DNA from: Bufo bufo
Lineage: Eukaryota; Chordata; Amphibia; Anura; Bufonidae
Direction: 5' to 3'
Length of the DNA: 64,000 nt
Assembly (NCBI RefSeq): GCF_905171765.1
Contig: NC_053389.1
Span: 220,292,624-220,356,623 of the forward strand
The position numbers were made by a program, and so were the translations under genes. The notes below the pieces were generated by a model that was given only the letters and a program-made list of their open reading frames with translations, made no database searches and was not told where the DNA came from. Below are positions 23,590 through 35,157 of this stretch, in pieces; the first letter of the stretch is position 1; the number at the start of each line of letters is the position of its first letter.

Positions 23590-23827
23590 TTTGCTCAGGG
23601 GGGCCCTCATGAATATAGTTTAACCGTTTATGTGCAAAAGAGAAAAAAAGAAGTCACTATGTCAGCTCCAATCAGATATCTGCACATAGACCAAGAGTCT
23701 TGGTCTATGTGCAGATATCTGATTGGAGCTGACTTCTTTTTTTCTCTTTTTCACATAAACGGTTAAACTATATTCCTTAGTAAAAATGACCAGTCCACAC
23801 CACACCATGAGGGCCCCCCTGAGCAAA
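23590..23827. repeat. Near-perfect inverted repeat (hairpin, about 240 bp)
   Basis: The arms start with TTTGCTCAGGGGGGCCCTCA and end with its complement. They meet at 23690-23710 around GACCAAGAGTCTTGGTC with almost no loop. The right arm has an extra segment near 23775-23805. It lies inside the hAT element and is probably an inverted duplication of element sequence. Confidence 0.8.
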
Positions 23828-24519
23828 GATTAGTAAATGTGGCCGGTGGTGGCCCCAGCCCCCAGGCCAGTTCAGCAGCAGACAGAACCCAACCCCTTAT
23901 GTCTCCTGGGGCCGTCCGTCTCTATAATTCCCCACTAATTTATGAATGGATCTGGGGTGGTTAATTATTAATTTGGTGATCAGCCTGACCGGTCTAAATT
24001 TCTAATGTAGAATTAAGTCAATATATATGCGTGCTTTTTGCTTTAAAGCCTTTACCTACCGAGTCCTCCCCTCCTGGCGCGGCAGTGGCAGGTCTGGTCT
24101 GGCCTGTAGGTAAGGTGAGTGAGTCACTGGAGCCTGGTCTGGTCACGTGAGGCCGTGACTCACCACCCAATCCCTTTAGCTCCGGACCGGAGGCAGAGAC
24201 TTATTCCCTGCTGCTGGCTGCTCCGCCGTGGCGCCACTCTACTCAGCAGGCTGCGGTGAGTCACATCACACACCCCTTTTACCACGTGACGGCGGGGCGC
24301 CGACGTGCTTGCTAACTAAGCAGCGCAGCGCAGTTGTAACTTGTTCTGAAGAGTGTCTGCTGCGCTGCTGCATAGTGAATATCGGAGTCGCAAGTCGGGC
24401 GTCGGGCCCCCAGGAGCAAATGGGCCCGGGGCAGCTGCCCCTTTTGCCCTGCGGCAAAGACGGCCCTGCTTCTCCTAGTGAATGTATTGAGGATTAAACA
24501 TGAATATTTCTGCTATATT

Positions 24520-24945
24520 TACACTACTGATCCTGAGATACATATTGCCCTATATTGCATTCACATTCAAAGCTGCAGTCACAATTGTGCTATTGCACTG
24601 TTATATTCTAGTCACCTCCAGAGCTGCATTCACAATTCTTCTGTTACATCCTATCTTATACTCCAGTTGCCTTGAGAGGCTGCATTCAGAATTCTGCTGG
24701 TACGTCAGGCTAGGGCTACATGACGACATGTGTTGCGCGACAGTTTTTATAATGATAGTCTATGGTGTCGCGCTGCGACATACTGCGTCTCGACAGTCGC
24801 AGAATAATCCATCTTAGGTGGATTTTTTGCTACTGTAGTGTCGCAGTCGCAGCGCGACACCATAGACTATCATTATAAAAATTGTCGTGCGACAAATGTT
24901 GACGTGTAGCCCATCCAGAACTGCAGTCACATATCTGCTTTCCTA
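24520..24945 (+). repeat. Dispersed copies of the 54-bp repeat C family, split by a MITE
   Basis: Diverged units such as TATACTCCAGTTGCC...CTGCATTCA, AATTCT, CTGTTACATC match the 54-bp minisatellite at 48660-50680. The block is interrupted by the MITE at 24713-24912, and unit sequence (ATCCAGAACTGCAGTCACAT) resumes after it. Confidence 0.65.
24713..24912. mobile_element. Palindromic MITE (200 bp)
   Basis: Ends GGGCTACATGACGACATGTG and its diverged complement ending GACGTGTAGCCC. The arms contain CGACAGT...CATAGACTATCATTATAAAAA repeats. The flanks are TA and AT. Probably Harbinger-type by its GGGC...GCCC ends. Confidence 0.65.
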
Positions 24946-25004
24946 ACATCCCTCAGATCCCACTTCTTCCACCAGCTGCTTTCTGAATGTAGTATAGGGA
25001 ATTC

Positions 25005-25136
25005 TGCTGTGTAGTGCTTCCGTGGGGTTCTGTGCCTCCGTTCCGCACCACAGCTCCGGATTGCGGACCCATTCATATTGCGGGACCCGCTGTTTGTAGG
25101 AAGCAATACGTCCACGGCCGGGCAACGAGGCCTTAA
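25005..25136. mobile_element. Half of a Harbinger-type MITE
   Basis: Contains AGTGCTTCCGTGGGGTTC, GCGGACCCATTCA and ends CGAGGCC then TTA, all shared with the MITEs at 54206 and 55849. The left half is missing. Confidence 0.6.
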
Positions 25137-25154
25137 ACATTACATGCCTTAGGC

Positions 25155-25472
25155 CAGTGATGGCGAACCTTTTAGAGACCAAGTCTCTAAACTGCGACCA
25201 AAAACCCACTTAATTATCGCAAAGTGCCAACCTCGGCAATTTTACCTGAATACAATGTAGTATATCTTCCATGTACTTTATCACTTAGCTATAATAGCCT
25301 GCCTACAGTCAGTGCGCTGCCTGTGCTGTTCATAGTGCGCCCTGCGCTGATTAATGGCAGGAAAAGTCTAAGGCATATTGGTATGCCGTAGACTTTTTCC
25401 AGGGTGCGGGTGCCCACAGAGAGGGCTCTGAGTGCCACCTCTGGCACCCGTGCCATAGATTCGCAACCACTG
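25155..25472. mobile_element. hAT-type MITE (318 bp) with perfect 8-bp duplication
   Basis: Begins CAGTGATGGCGAACC and ends with a diverged complement ...CAACCACTG. Flanked by CCTTAGGC at 25147-25154 and 25473-25480. The CAGTGATGGCGAACCTTTTA end is a widespread hAT terminus in vertebrates. Confidence 0.9.
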
Positions 25473-25480
25473 CCTTAGGC

Positions 25481-26156
25481 CATGCAGACTATGGACTTTC
25501 TAGTGGGTCTTCCCCCTCTCTGGAGTACTGTGAAGTGATTCTCTGGAACTCTGGCCTAGTCCTGTAAGGAGTGAGCACATGCAGCAACCTCTCACTTTCT
25601 CCACTAGCGCACTACTAACTAAATCAGAGTCAGAATCTTTAACCCTGACAAATCCATACAAAGATATGCTGATACATTACACGGCATTAACATCTTAAAT
25701 AACGTTACATAACAAGAATAGTTTTCAAGTGCCCTACTCTGGGGTACCGTCCAAATTGTCAGCAGTACAGAGGGGAGGTTCTTACATTATAATATTTGCC
25801 AACAGGCCCCCATTTACCAGGATAATCCCGCAAACTGACATTTTATAGGGCGTCCCAGGCTGTTTGTGGGTATTCCTTGGCTGTCTGCAAAATTTTCATT
25901 TCTACATGCTAAAGTATGCATTATTGTAAATGAATGTATAGTACCGCTGGTCGGCCAGAGATTGCAAAGTATTGGTGGGGCTTCTCAGCAGAACTTTTAT
26001 TTGCAGGGGGAGCATACTGGTATAGGCAAATGGCAAGATGATAGCACCATGTGCCTGTAATGTCTCACGTTGCAGGTTCCCACTAACAGCAGGAGCAGAA
26101 AGTAGAGATCTTCATTGCTGGAGAGAAGGTGAAAAAGGGAGATGAGACAACCCCTT
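25481..26156. other. Intronic sequence, no gene seen
   Basis: No recognisable repeat or coding frame. Open frames are under 65 codons and have no recognisable domain. Confidence 0.45.
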
Positions 26157-26159
26157 TAA

Positions 26160-26352
26160 GGCCCCATTCACCCTTCAGTGTTTGGTCAGTGATTTCCATC
26201 AGTGATTTTGAGCCAAAACCAGGTGCGGCTCTAAACACAGAACAGGTGCAGATCTTTCCCTTATACCTTATGTCTGTGGAGGCTCCAATTCTGGTTTTGG
26301 TTCACAATCACTGATGGAAATCACTGACCATACACTGACGTGTGAATGAGGC
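26160..26352. mobile_element. Harbinger-type MITE (about 193 bp)
   Basis: Ends GGCCCCATTCACCCTTCAGT and ACGTGTGAATGAGGC, flanked by TAA and TTA(A). The interior pairs CAGTGATTTCCATCAGTGAT with ATCACTGATGGAAATCACTG. Confidence 0.7.
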
Positions 26353-26517
26353 TTAAGACTGCCGGTTAAAAAAGGGAAATGTGGACTGTCAGAAAATTAT
26401 ATTGCGCCACAATTTTACTAAATTTTCTGACTTTTATTAAATCTGTTGAAAAGGTTTGAGACCATTCCTGAGAAACCTCACCCATATTTCTTGGTACTTT
26501 TCTAAACTGGTCAAGAG

Positions 26518-26674
26518 TAGTGTTGTGCGAACTTGTGTTTTAAGTTCGGCTTCGGGTTATCGAAGAATCCCGTTATGGATTCTAAATTCCGTTATGGTCT
26601 GTGGTAGCGGAATCCATAACAAGATTCTTCGATAACCTGAACCCGAACTTAAAACACAAGTTCGCTCGACACTA
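26518..26674. mobile_element. hAT-type MITE (157 bp) with 8-bp duplication
   Basis: Nearly perfect palindrome: TAGTGTTGTGCGAACTTG at the left and CAAGTTCGCTCGACACTA at the right, flanked by GTCAAGAG at 26510-26517 and 26675-26682. The 8-bp duplication points to hAT. Confidence 0.85.
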
Positions 26675-26682
26675 GTCAAGAG

Positions 26683-27340
26683 CCTAGACAATTCTCAGAT
26701 TTTTGACCAGATATCTTGTGTGTCATGATTTGCAACTTTTTAAGCCAAAACAGGCACAAAACTATTGATAACTTCCCTCCTTTGTGTTTTCATCCCTCAC
26801 CATTTTCTTGATCTCTGCTTGCTGGCAGTGAATGGAACATTTCTTCCTAATCCTCCTCCTAGTTTGATACACTGTAACAAGCAGTAAACTGTGTTTTCTG
26901 CTGCTCGTTATGTGAAGGGCCTTTTCCTGCAAAACCTTGTCCACGTATTAATAAATGTGCGTCCTGTAAGCGGAGCTGGCCCGCAGCGAGCTTGGCAGGA
27001 GCAGGATGTAATGGCAGCTGATGTGCGAGACACAGGCAGCTGTGTTACTGTTTGGCACATCTTAATATTGTCTGAAGAAACGTGTTTTCCTGTGAAACAG
27101 CTGAGCTGAGTATTCAGGTCTCGCCTGCTGATCTTGGATGTCGCTTTAAGGATTGGCAATTAAGGTATTATTGTTAATAAGGGGCCACTCACAAAATAAC
27201 ACAGGCGATACACGAGAGAATGTTTAATATAATGCGCAAAAGCGAATAAACTGCAGAGTGCAGGATTTTTCTACCGCTGAGCTGACATGATTCTGTGCAA
27301 CTCATAATGCTGCATAGAGAGAAAGGAAGGGAAGCCATTG
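26683..27340. other. Intronic sequence, no gene seen
   Basis: Short frames only and no recognisable domain. Confidence 0.45.
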
Positions 27341-28857
27341 CTGTGTATGTATGGACACAGCACAATACCAGTTCTGTTATTCTATATGTATGAATATTGC
27401 ACAGTACCACTTCTTATATTCTATGTGTGGATGTGGCACCGTACCACTTCTCCTTTCCTATTTGCTAGTATCTGCTCTTATTCTGCATATATGGACACTG
27501 CACAGTACCCATTCCCCTGTCCTGTATACTGGGTGTAATTCTCAATATCTGCTCTTATTCTGTATATATGGACACTGCACAGTACCACTTCTCTTGTCCT
27601 GTATACTGGGTGTAATTCTCAATATCTGCTCTTATTCTGTATATATGGACACTGCACAGTACCACTTCTCTTGTCCTGTATACTGGGTGTAATTCTCAGT
27701 ATCTGCTCTTATTCTGTATATATGGACACTGCACAGTACTACTTCTCATGTCCTGTATGCTGGGTGTAATTCTCAGTATCTGCTCTTATGCTGTATAAAT
27801 GGACACTGCACAGTACCACTTCTCTTCTCCTGTATACTGGGTGTAATTCTCAGTATCTGCTCTTATTCTGTATATATGGACACTGCACAGTACTACTTCT
27901 CATGTCCTGTATGCTGGATGTAATTCTCAGTATCTGCTCTTATGCTGTATAAATGGACACTGCACAGTACCACTTCTCTTCTCCTGTATACTGGGTGTAA
28001 TTCTCAGTATCTGCTCTTATGCTGTATAGATGGACACTGCACAGTACCACTTCTCTTGTCCTGTATGCTGGATGCAATTCTCAGTATCTGCTCTTATCCT
28101 GTATATATGTGGACACTGCACAGTACCACTTCTCTTATCCTGAATACTTGGTGTAAGTCTCAGTATCAGTATATAAGGGCATTGCACAGTACCACTTCTC
28201 CTTTCCTGTATACTAGGTGTAATTCTCAGCATATGTCCTTATCCTGTATATATAGACACTGCACAGTATCACTTCTCTTGTCCTTTATACTGGGTGTAAT
28301 TCTTAGTATCTGCTCTTATTTTATATATATGTATACTGCACAGTATCACTTCTCCTGTCCTGTATACTGGGTGTAGTTCTCAGTATCTGCTCTTAGGCCT
28401 TATGAACACGGCCATTCCGTTTTTTGCGATCCGCAAACCACGAAACGGGCAGGCCATTGTAGAAATGCCTATTCTTGTCCGCAAAATGGACAAGAATAGG
28501 ACATGCTATATTTTTTTTGCGGGGCCATGGAACGAAGCAAAGGATGCGGACAGCAAAAACTGCGGCTCGGATTCGGACCCGAACTACGGTCGTGTGCATG
28601 AGGTCTTATTCTGTATATAGTACCACTTCTCCTGTCCTGTATGCTGGGTGGAATTCTCTGTACCTTTTCCTATTCTGTAAATATGAATACTGCACAGTAC
28701 CACTTCTCTTGTCATGAATACTGAATGTAATTCTTATTGCTCTTATTCTTTATATACCACATGGAACTGCACAGTACCATTTCTATTGCACAGTACCACT
28801 TCTCTTGTCCTGTATACTGGGTGTAATTCTTAGTATCTGCTCTTATTCTATATATAT
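27341..28857. repeat. 77-bp satellite B, first block
   Basis: Tandem units with the core TCTGCTCTTATTCTGTATAT, ATGGACACTGCACAGTACCA, CTTCTC, CTGTATACTGGGTGTAATTC, TCAGTA. The period is 77 bp where units are clean, and the first few units are degenerate. A MITE sits at 28396-28605. The array is cut by an LTR at 28858 and resumes at about 35158. Confidence 0.95.
28396..28605. mobile_element. Harbinger-type MITE (210 bp) in satellite B
   Basis: Flanked by TTA at 28393-28395 and 28606-28608. The empty site CTCTTATTCTGTATA is visible in every neighbouring satellite unit. Ends GGCCTTATGAACACGGCC and GTCGTGTGCATGAGGTC. Confidence 0.85.
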
Positions 28858-30172
28858 TGTGACACAGTGAGGGGTTGTGTCTGGCAAGGCAGGTATTTTC
28901 CTCCCAACATGTGCGGCTGTGCTGGTTTCCAGCCAGGTGAGGTCAAATACCGGACCGGAGTTTAAGTGCCGGTCCGGGTTTTGCCAGCACCTGGCTGTCC
29001 TTAAATAGGCAGCTGGGCTCAGCAGAGATGTCTCTGTTTTTGGGATCTGAGGCTTTGTGCCGTTCTGGAGGTTTGAGAGCCGCACGCTGACGAAACAGGC
29101 CCCCTAAAGCCTGCTGTGGACTACTGGAGGCAGAACTGCCAACAAGGTGACTTGTGTTATATGAACTTTCCATTGTGTGTGAATTAACACCAAGACTGCA
29201 AAGTTAGGTGCTGTTTTGTGCAATTGCCTTAAGTGTGAATAAACATATGGTAATAAATGTAGTAGGCTGTTGGCTAGATCATTACGTGAACAAAGAGTGA
29301 GGAATTATGTCCCCCGAATTGCTCCCCCACGAAGCCTTGTTCTGAATAATCCCAATTCCATAACAGAGGCTTTCGCCCACTTTTACCAGAACCTATACAA
29401 TCTCCCACAATCTAACCAAAATGGCTTATCCCTAGACCTATCTATGCGCACATACCTGACTAGGTCGGGTCTACCCAAACTTCCGAGAGAGGCCCTTGGC
29501 GGCCTAAGCGGACCGATCACTACTGAAGAACTTGGAGAGGCATTAAAGTCAATGCAGCCCAGTAAAGCTCCGGGCCCAGATGGCCTACCAGCTTCATATT
29601 ATAAGAGATATCTCCCCCTTCTCCAGACTCCTCTCTCCAATGGCTTGAATAGAATAGATTTGGAAAACCCCCTCCCCAAAGATATGTCGCATGCACACAT
29701 TACTGTAATCCACAAGGAGGGTAAGGACCCGGCTGCCTGTGCTAGTTACTGCCCCATCTCATTGCTTAATGTTGATCTTAAGTTATTTGCGAAGGTACTG
29801 GCCACACATTTAGCCCCTTTCCTGCCTGATCTCGTACACACTGATCAGGTGGGTTTCGTTCCTTCGAGGGAAGCGAGAGACAATACCACGAAAGTGTTGA
29901 ACTTGATGCATCATGCCAAGATACAACGCTCTTCCTTCTGTCTCCTATGCACCGATGCCGAAAAGGCGTTTGACAGAGTGGGATGGCCTTGGTTATTTGC
30001 AGTGTTGAATCATGTGGGCATTGACGGTCCGATGTTGTCATGGATCCGCTCCCTTTATTCCTCGCCCTCAGCGGCCACAAAGGTTAATGGTGTGCTCTCG
30101 TCCCCCTTTAGTATCGGGAATGGAACCCGCCAAGGGTGCCCTCTCTCACCCTTGATTTTCGTTCTTACCCTA

Positions 30173-31251
30173 TGTGATGAATATCACACCTCGTGCCCGC
30201 TTGATGTCGCCTACGTCCAGCTCACGAGACGCGGTATGGTCACGGGTTACCAAAAACGTGACGTTACGCCCTCCAGAGGAGCAGGTAAGATCAGCTTGGT
30301 ACAGTTTACACATAAACCTCCTTTTCACGCTGGCACAGAGCGGCAACAAGCTGAGAGAGCCTTTTTCACGGCTGCAGATAATCTGCCACCAGCTTCTTAT
30401 TTTATATAAGCCCGTAAGGGCACACTAGATATAACACAATATACACAGAGAATATATACAGTGGTCTGAGGCTACAGATACAGGTTATATGGGTACAACA
30501 GGCTAAAGCAGAGTAAAAGTCAGTTACCGGGTAGTTGAAAGTTCTATGATGGTGGAATAGTCCTTAGCTGCAGTCACATGGGGGGCGGTGATGTCAGCGG
30601 TTTCCAGGTCTCTCCAAACACATTTGCACGATGTGACCCCCTTTCAGAAAAAGACCCCGCCCGCTAGCTTGCATGGGCTTATGACCTGTAGCCGGCCGCT
30701 CCCCTCCCCGCCTATGGATAGGGTCCACCCCTCCTTCTCTGGTGCTGGGAGCAAATGACCCATAAATACCCCTTAGGGCTCATAGACCCAGACCAGAATG
30801 TCGCAGGACGATGGTTCCGGGCCCTATTGATCCGCCTGGGTTCCGGCTACAACTAGAGTCCAAACATGGTACCGTTATTTGGTTTCTGTGGGGAGATATG
30901 GACATCTCCTTTCCCTGGCATCCCCCCATCAAACAAAGACCATGGGCACATCGTGGCCACCAGGACACAAATATGTATCCGGTTTGCGCCTGCGATGGCC
31001 GGGCGATTCATAATTCCTTATGAAATGTAGGTACCAACATGTCTGGAAGGTATTATTGATAATTTTAGGTGTGACATTTTCCACCTGGGGCCTCCTTGAA
31101 GCCTGAACCCCTGGGGCTTTCTTCCTTGCCAGCTGATAATCAGATGGCTGGGGGGTGGGAACTTATTTTGCATATATACTGATGCACATGCCAAAAGGTG
31201 AATCAAATGACAATCAGGGCTGCCAGTAAATAATAATCCATTTTCCTCACA
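30173..31251. mobile_element. Solo LTR (1079 bp) with 5-bp duplication CCCTA
   Basis: Begins TGTGATGAATATCACACC and ends TTTTCCTCACA. The terminal TGTGA/TCACA inverted repeat and TG...CA ends are those of a retroviral or Ty3-type LTR. CCCTA occurs at 30168-30172 and 31252-31256. It interrupts the RT frame of the LINE between motifs, and the empty site reads through as LTLEPLL. No internal region is left, so it formed by LTR-LTR recombination. Orientation is not certain. Confidence 0.85.
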
Positions 31252-31440
31252 CCCTAGAACCCCTACTTAGGACGATCAGGAAAACCCCTGACATCTCGGG
31301 TCTGGTAGTAGGTGACCAGGAGTTCAAGATAACGGCCTATGCGGACGATTTGATGTTCATGATTACCAAACCCTGGATCACCTTCCCTAACCTAATAGCT
31401 GAATTTAAGGCATTCCATAACCTATCCAATCTGAAAATTA

Positions 31441-33085
31441 CAGTCAGGTTCATAAATATTGGGACAACAGCACAATTTTAAAATTTTTGGCTCTATACAC
31501 CACCACAATGGATTTCAAATGAAACTAACAAGATGTGCTTTAACTGCAGATGGTCAGCTTTCATTTGAGGTTATTTACATCCAAATCATGTGAACGGTGT
31601 AGGAATTAGAACAGTTTGCATATGTGCCTCCCACTTGTTACAGGACCAAAAGTAATGGGACAATTGCCTTCTCAGCTGTTCCATGGTCAGGTGTGTGTTA
31701 TTCCCTCATTATCCCAATTACAATGAACAGATAAAAGGTCCAGAGTTCATTTCAAGTGTGCTATTTGCATTTGGAATCTGTTGCTGTCAACTCTCAAGAT
31801 GAGATCCAAAGAGTTGTCACTATCAGTGAAGCAAGCCACCATTAGGCTGAAAAAAAACCCAAAAAAACATCAGAGAGATAGCAAAAACATTAGGTGTGGC
31901 CAAAACAACTGTTTGGAACATTCTTAAAAAGAAGGAACGCACCGGTGAGCTCAGCAACACCAAAAGACCCGGAAGACCACGGAAAACAACTGTGGTGGAT
32001 GACCGAAGAATTCTTTCCCTGGTGAAGAAAACACCCTTCACAACAATTGGCCAGATCAAGAAAACTCTCCAGGAGGTAGGTGTATGTGTGTCAAAGTCAA
32101 CAATCAAGAGAAGACTTCACCAGAGTGAATACAGAGGGTTCACTACAAAATGTAAACCATTGGTGAGCCTCAAAACAGGAAGGCCAGATTAGAGTTTGCC
32201 AAACGACATCTAAAAAAGCCATCACAGTTCTAGAACAACATCCTATGGACAGATGAGACCAAGATCAACTTGTACCAGAGTGATGGGAAGAGAAGAGTAT
32301 GGAGAAGGAAAGGAACTGCTCATGATTCTAAGCATACCACCTCATCAGTGATGCATGGTGGTGGTAGTGTCATGGCGTGGGCATGTGTGGCTGCCAATGG
32401 AACTGGTTCTCTTGTATTTATTGATAATGTGACTGCTGACAAAAGCAGCAGGATGAATTCTGAAGTGTTTCGGGCAATATTATCTGCTCATATTCAGCCA
32501 AATGCTTCAGAACTCATTGGACGGCGCTTCACAGTGCAGATGGGCAATGACCCAAAGCATACTGCAAAAGCAACCAAAGAGTTTTTTAAGGGAAAGAAGT
32601 GGAATGTTATGCAATGGCCAAGTCAATCCCCTGACATGAATCCGATTGAGCATCCATATCACTTGCTGAAGACAAAACTGAAGGGAAAATGCCCCAAGAA
32701 CAAGCAGGAACTAAAGACAGTTGCAGTAGAGGCCTGGCAGAGCATCACCAGGGATGAAACCCAGCGTCTGGTGATGTATATGCGTTCCAGACTTTAGGCT
32801 GTAATTGACTGCAAAGGATTTGCAACCAAATATTAAAAAGTGAAAGTTTGATTTATGATTATTATTCTGTCCCATTACTTTTGGTCCCTTAACAAGTGGG
32901 AGGCACATATTCAAACCGTTGTAATTCCTACACCGTTCACCTGATTTGGATGTAAATACCCTCAATAATTAAAGTCGGCAGTTAAAGCACATCTTGTTCG
33001 TTTCATTTGAAATCTATTGTGGTGGTGTATAGAGACAGAAAATGTTAGAATTGTGTCGATGTCCCAATATTTATGGACCTGACTG
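31441..33085 (+). mobile_element. Tc1-like element, copy 2, full length (1645 bp)
   Basis: Inverted ends CAGTCAGGTTCATAAATATT and AATATTTATGGACCTGACTG, flanked by TA (31439-31440 and 33086-33087). Removing it rejoins the LINE frame (KINLQKSEAL). Long inner inverted segments (for example GTGAACGGTGTAGGAATTA near 31591 and its complement near 32925) are kept. Confidence 0.95.
31799..32821 (+). pseudogene. Tc1-like transposase, copy 2 (inactive)
   Basis: Starts at 31799 with MRSKELSLSVKQATIRLK, then is broken by an extra-A frameshift near 31855, a one-base deletion near 32177 and a Trp-to-stop change at about 32233 (the FWNN segment). Frames 31896-32192 and 32270-32797 hold the HTH (KSTIKRRL), GRPRKTT and the GGGSVMAW box. 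The second catalytic Asp is replaced by Gly (VQMGNDPKH instead of VQMDNDPKH), and another stop follows at SRL. It could not catalyse transposition even if the frame were open. Confidence 0.9.
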
Positions 33086-35157
33086 TAACTTACAGAAATC
33101 TGAGGCTCTTAATATATCCTTACCAAACTCCCTTGAAACTGACCTACCGACTTCCTTCCCGTTCAAATGGATGACGGGCACCATTAAATACCTGGGTACG
33201 ATGATTCCTAAAGATCTGAAAGAGATATACTGCAGGAATTACACCCCTCTCTTGAGTCGGATAAGGGAAGACCTTAAGAGATGGTCCAAGGGCCTATATA
33301 CTTGGTTTGGTCGTTGTGCAATCTTTAAAATTAATGTTCTTCCGCGTCTGTTGTATCTTTTCCAGACTCTCCCCATTCACGTACCAGCTTGTTTTTTTGA
33401 TACTGCACATCGTGACCTTTTTTAAATTAATTTGGGCTGGGAGGAACCAGAGACTGACCAGATCCCTGTTCCATGTTCCGAAGGATAAAGTAGGATTAGG
33501 GATACCTGATTTACGGAAATATTACGCTGCTTCTATGCTCAAACGGGTGGTAGACTGGTGCCGGCATGCTCTATTCAAACAATGGGTCTCAACTGAACAG
33601 TTCTCTTCCCAGACCCCTCTGGCTCACTTACCATGGACTGGTAGAAAACCCCCCACTACACTCTCCACTCACCCTATCATTGGGCCAACTTTACTTCAAT
33701 TCCACAAATATCAACATGTTGCCATGATCTCCCCCACACCTTCCCCATTGTTTCCTATCCTGGGACACCCAGACTTCCCGGCAGGTTGTTCAGGGGCCCA
33801 TTTGTACAATGGCGATTGAGTGGTAGATGTCGTGCACCTTTCTTTAAAACCTCCGGACGGTGGTTCACATATGCTGAACTGTCGGGGCTGCCTGACCCCT
33901 GTGCCCTCGGACCATGGAGATCTAGGCAACTACATCACTTCCTTTCCTCTATCCCCTCTTCCCCGGGCCTTGATAGATCTCTTACGCCATTTGAAAAAAC
34001 GTGTATAGGCTCAGGAGTATACTGTCATCCTCTCTCAGAATTCTATAAAGCGTTTGTGTTACCTAAAGCGGACTTCCGCCCTCCTTATACTGACAAGTGG
34101 ATTCAGGATTTGCAAGTTGATATCTCCTCCGATAAATGGTCCAAACTGTTTCAATTGGCTCATAAATCCTCCATTGCCAGCAAGTATCAAGAAGCCAGCT
34201 ATAAAATACTATCAAGATGGTATTATGTTCCGACCCGTCTTCAGAAAATGTTTCCGACGACGTCCCCATTATGCTGGCGTTGCGCAGCATCTCAAGGCTC
34301 GTTGCTTCATATTTTCTGGCAATGTGACAAAATCAAACGTTTCTGGGAATCAATCCACAAGACCATGGCAACTATTTTTTCTTTTCTCGTACCAAACACG
34401 CCAGGTTTCTTATTATTATTTGTTTCGGACTTACCCTTGAGCTTACTCCGTCGGTCCTGCTTGCGCCATTTGGTCATTGCGGCTAAGTCCTGCATCCCAG
34501 CGAAATGGAAATCTCCTGTTCCACCATCCACTGAGCTTTGGGTACAGAAAGTAGAAGAGATCCGGAGAATGGAGGAACTAACGGCGTTTATGAAGAATAA
34601 TCATAAAGCTTTTGTTACTGCCTGAACTCCTTGGTTTGTCGTCCAAGACTCCTTGTAATACCAATCCTTAGTGACCTAAAGAGGTTATTTCTACTCCTGT
34701 TACTTGCTTCATCCTATTACTGTCCTCTCTTACCTTATGTGGCCTACCTTTCCTCCTGTGTGTTAGTCTTGTTATCCCTCTCGATCTGTTTAGTCATTAT
34801 TATGATTCCCCCCCTCCTCTTATTCCTCCTTTAATTTAGTTGGATTAAGTTCTAATATTTTGTACCACAGAGTGGTTGTATTGATTTCTCATGCTAGTCC
34901 TTTAATAAGACGGCTGACATATCATGCATACATTTAGACCTTGATGACAGGATGTAAATGTGTTACCTATGACTTGTTGTTGGCCAACATATCCATCTTG
35001 TTACCTGTAGATTAACATGTTGTAACCTTAACCGTATTTGTGAATACAAATAAATAAAGAAGAAAAAGTGTGAATAAACACTGACGTTTTGAGTTAAGAA
35101 CTTGTATTTTGCCTCTGTACTGCGCCTGCTTACCCTATCTACCAGAGCGAAACCCCA

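Larger units (their letters stand above)
22883..24468. mobile_element. hAT-type element (1.59 kb) with 8-bp target duplication
   Basis: Ends CAGGGCCGTCTTT and AAAGACGGCCCTG, flanked by CTTCTCCT on both sides (22875-22882, 24469-24476). CAG...CTG ends with an 8-bp duplication are diagnostic of hAT elements. It holds a Harbinger MITE (23069-23287) and a hairpin (23590-23827). I see no transposase frame. The GC-rich right part carries a CTGCTGCTGGCTGCTCC block without recognisable product. Confidence 0.85.
29254..34625 (+). pseudogene. L1/Tx1 ORF2 reverse transcriptase and C-terminal region (interrupted)
   Basis: The protein copies LINE RNA into DNA at the target nick. Pieces: 29254-30172, 31252-31440, 33088-33425, 33425-33820 and 33786-34625. 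Visible RT motifs are SKAPGPDGLP, YCPISLLNVDLK, DQVGFVPSR, the catalytic Asp in DAEKAFDRV, GTRQGCPLSPL and YADD (at about 31345). After the RT come FIWAGRNQRLTR, CWRCAASQGSLLHIFWQCDK (the C-terminal Cys/His motif) and a Trp-containing helix before the stop. Two frameshifts (near 33425 and 33790) and two insertions break it. The endonuclease and ORF1 were lost by 5' truncation. Confidence 0.85.
29246..35065 (+). mobile_element. L1/Tx1-type LINE, 5' truncated, with 15-bp target duplication
   Basis: Flanked by AAGTGTGAATAAACA at 29231-29245 and 35066-35080. It starts inside ORF2 just before the reverse transcriptase (GNKCSRLLARSLR), runs through RT and the C-terminal region to a stop at 34625, then a 3' untranslated region ending in AAATAAATAAAGAAGAAAA. 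It carries a solo LTR (30173-31251) and a Tc1 copy (31441-33085). Removing both restores the RT frame. Confidence 0.9.
28858..35157 (+). mobile_element. LTR (about 480 bp of its own sequence) in satellite B, split by a LINE
   Basis: Starts TGTGACACAGTGAGG at 28858. Its 3' portion resumes at 35081 and ends near CGAAACCCCA at about 35157. It has a TATA-like CCTTAAATAGGCAG (near 29000) and the GTGTGAATAAACACTGACG polyadenylation block, and its end matches the LTR at 10057-10631. The flanking satellite sequences do not show a matching 5-bp duplication, so it may have arisen by recombination or suffered an edge deletion. No internal retroviral genes are present. Confidence 0.65.
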
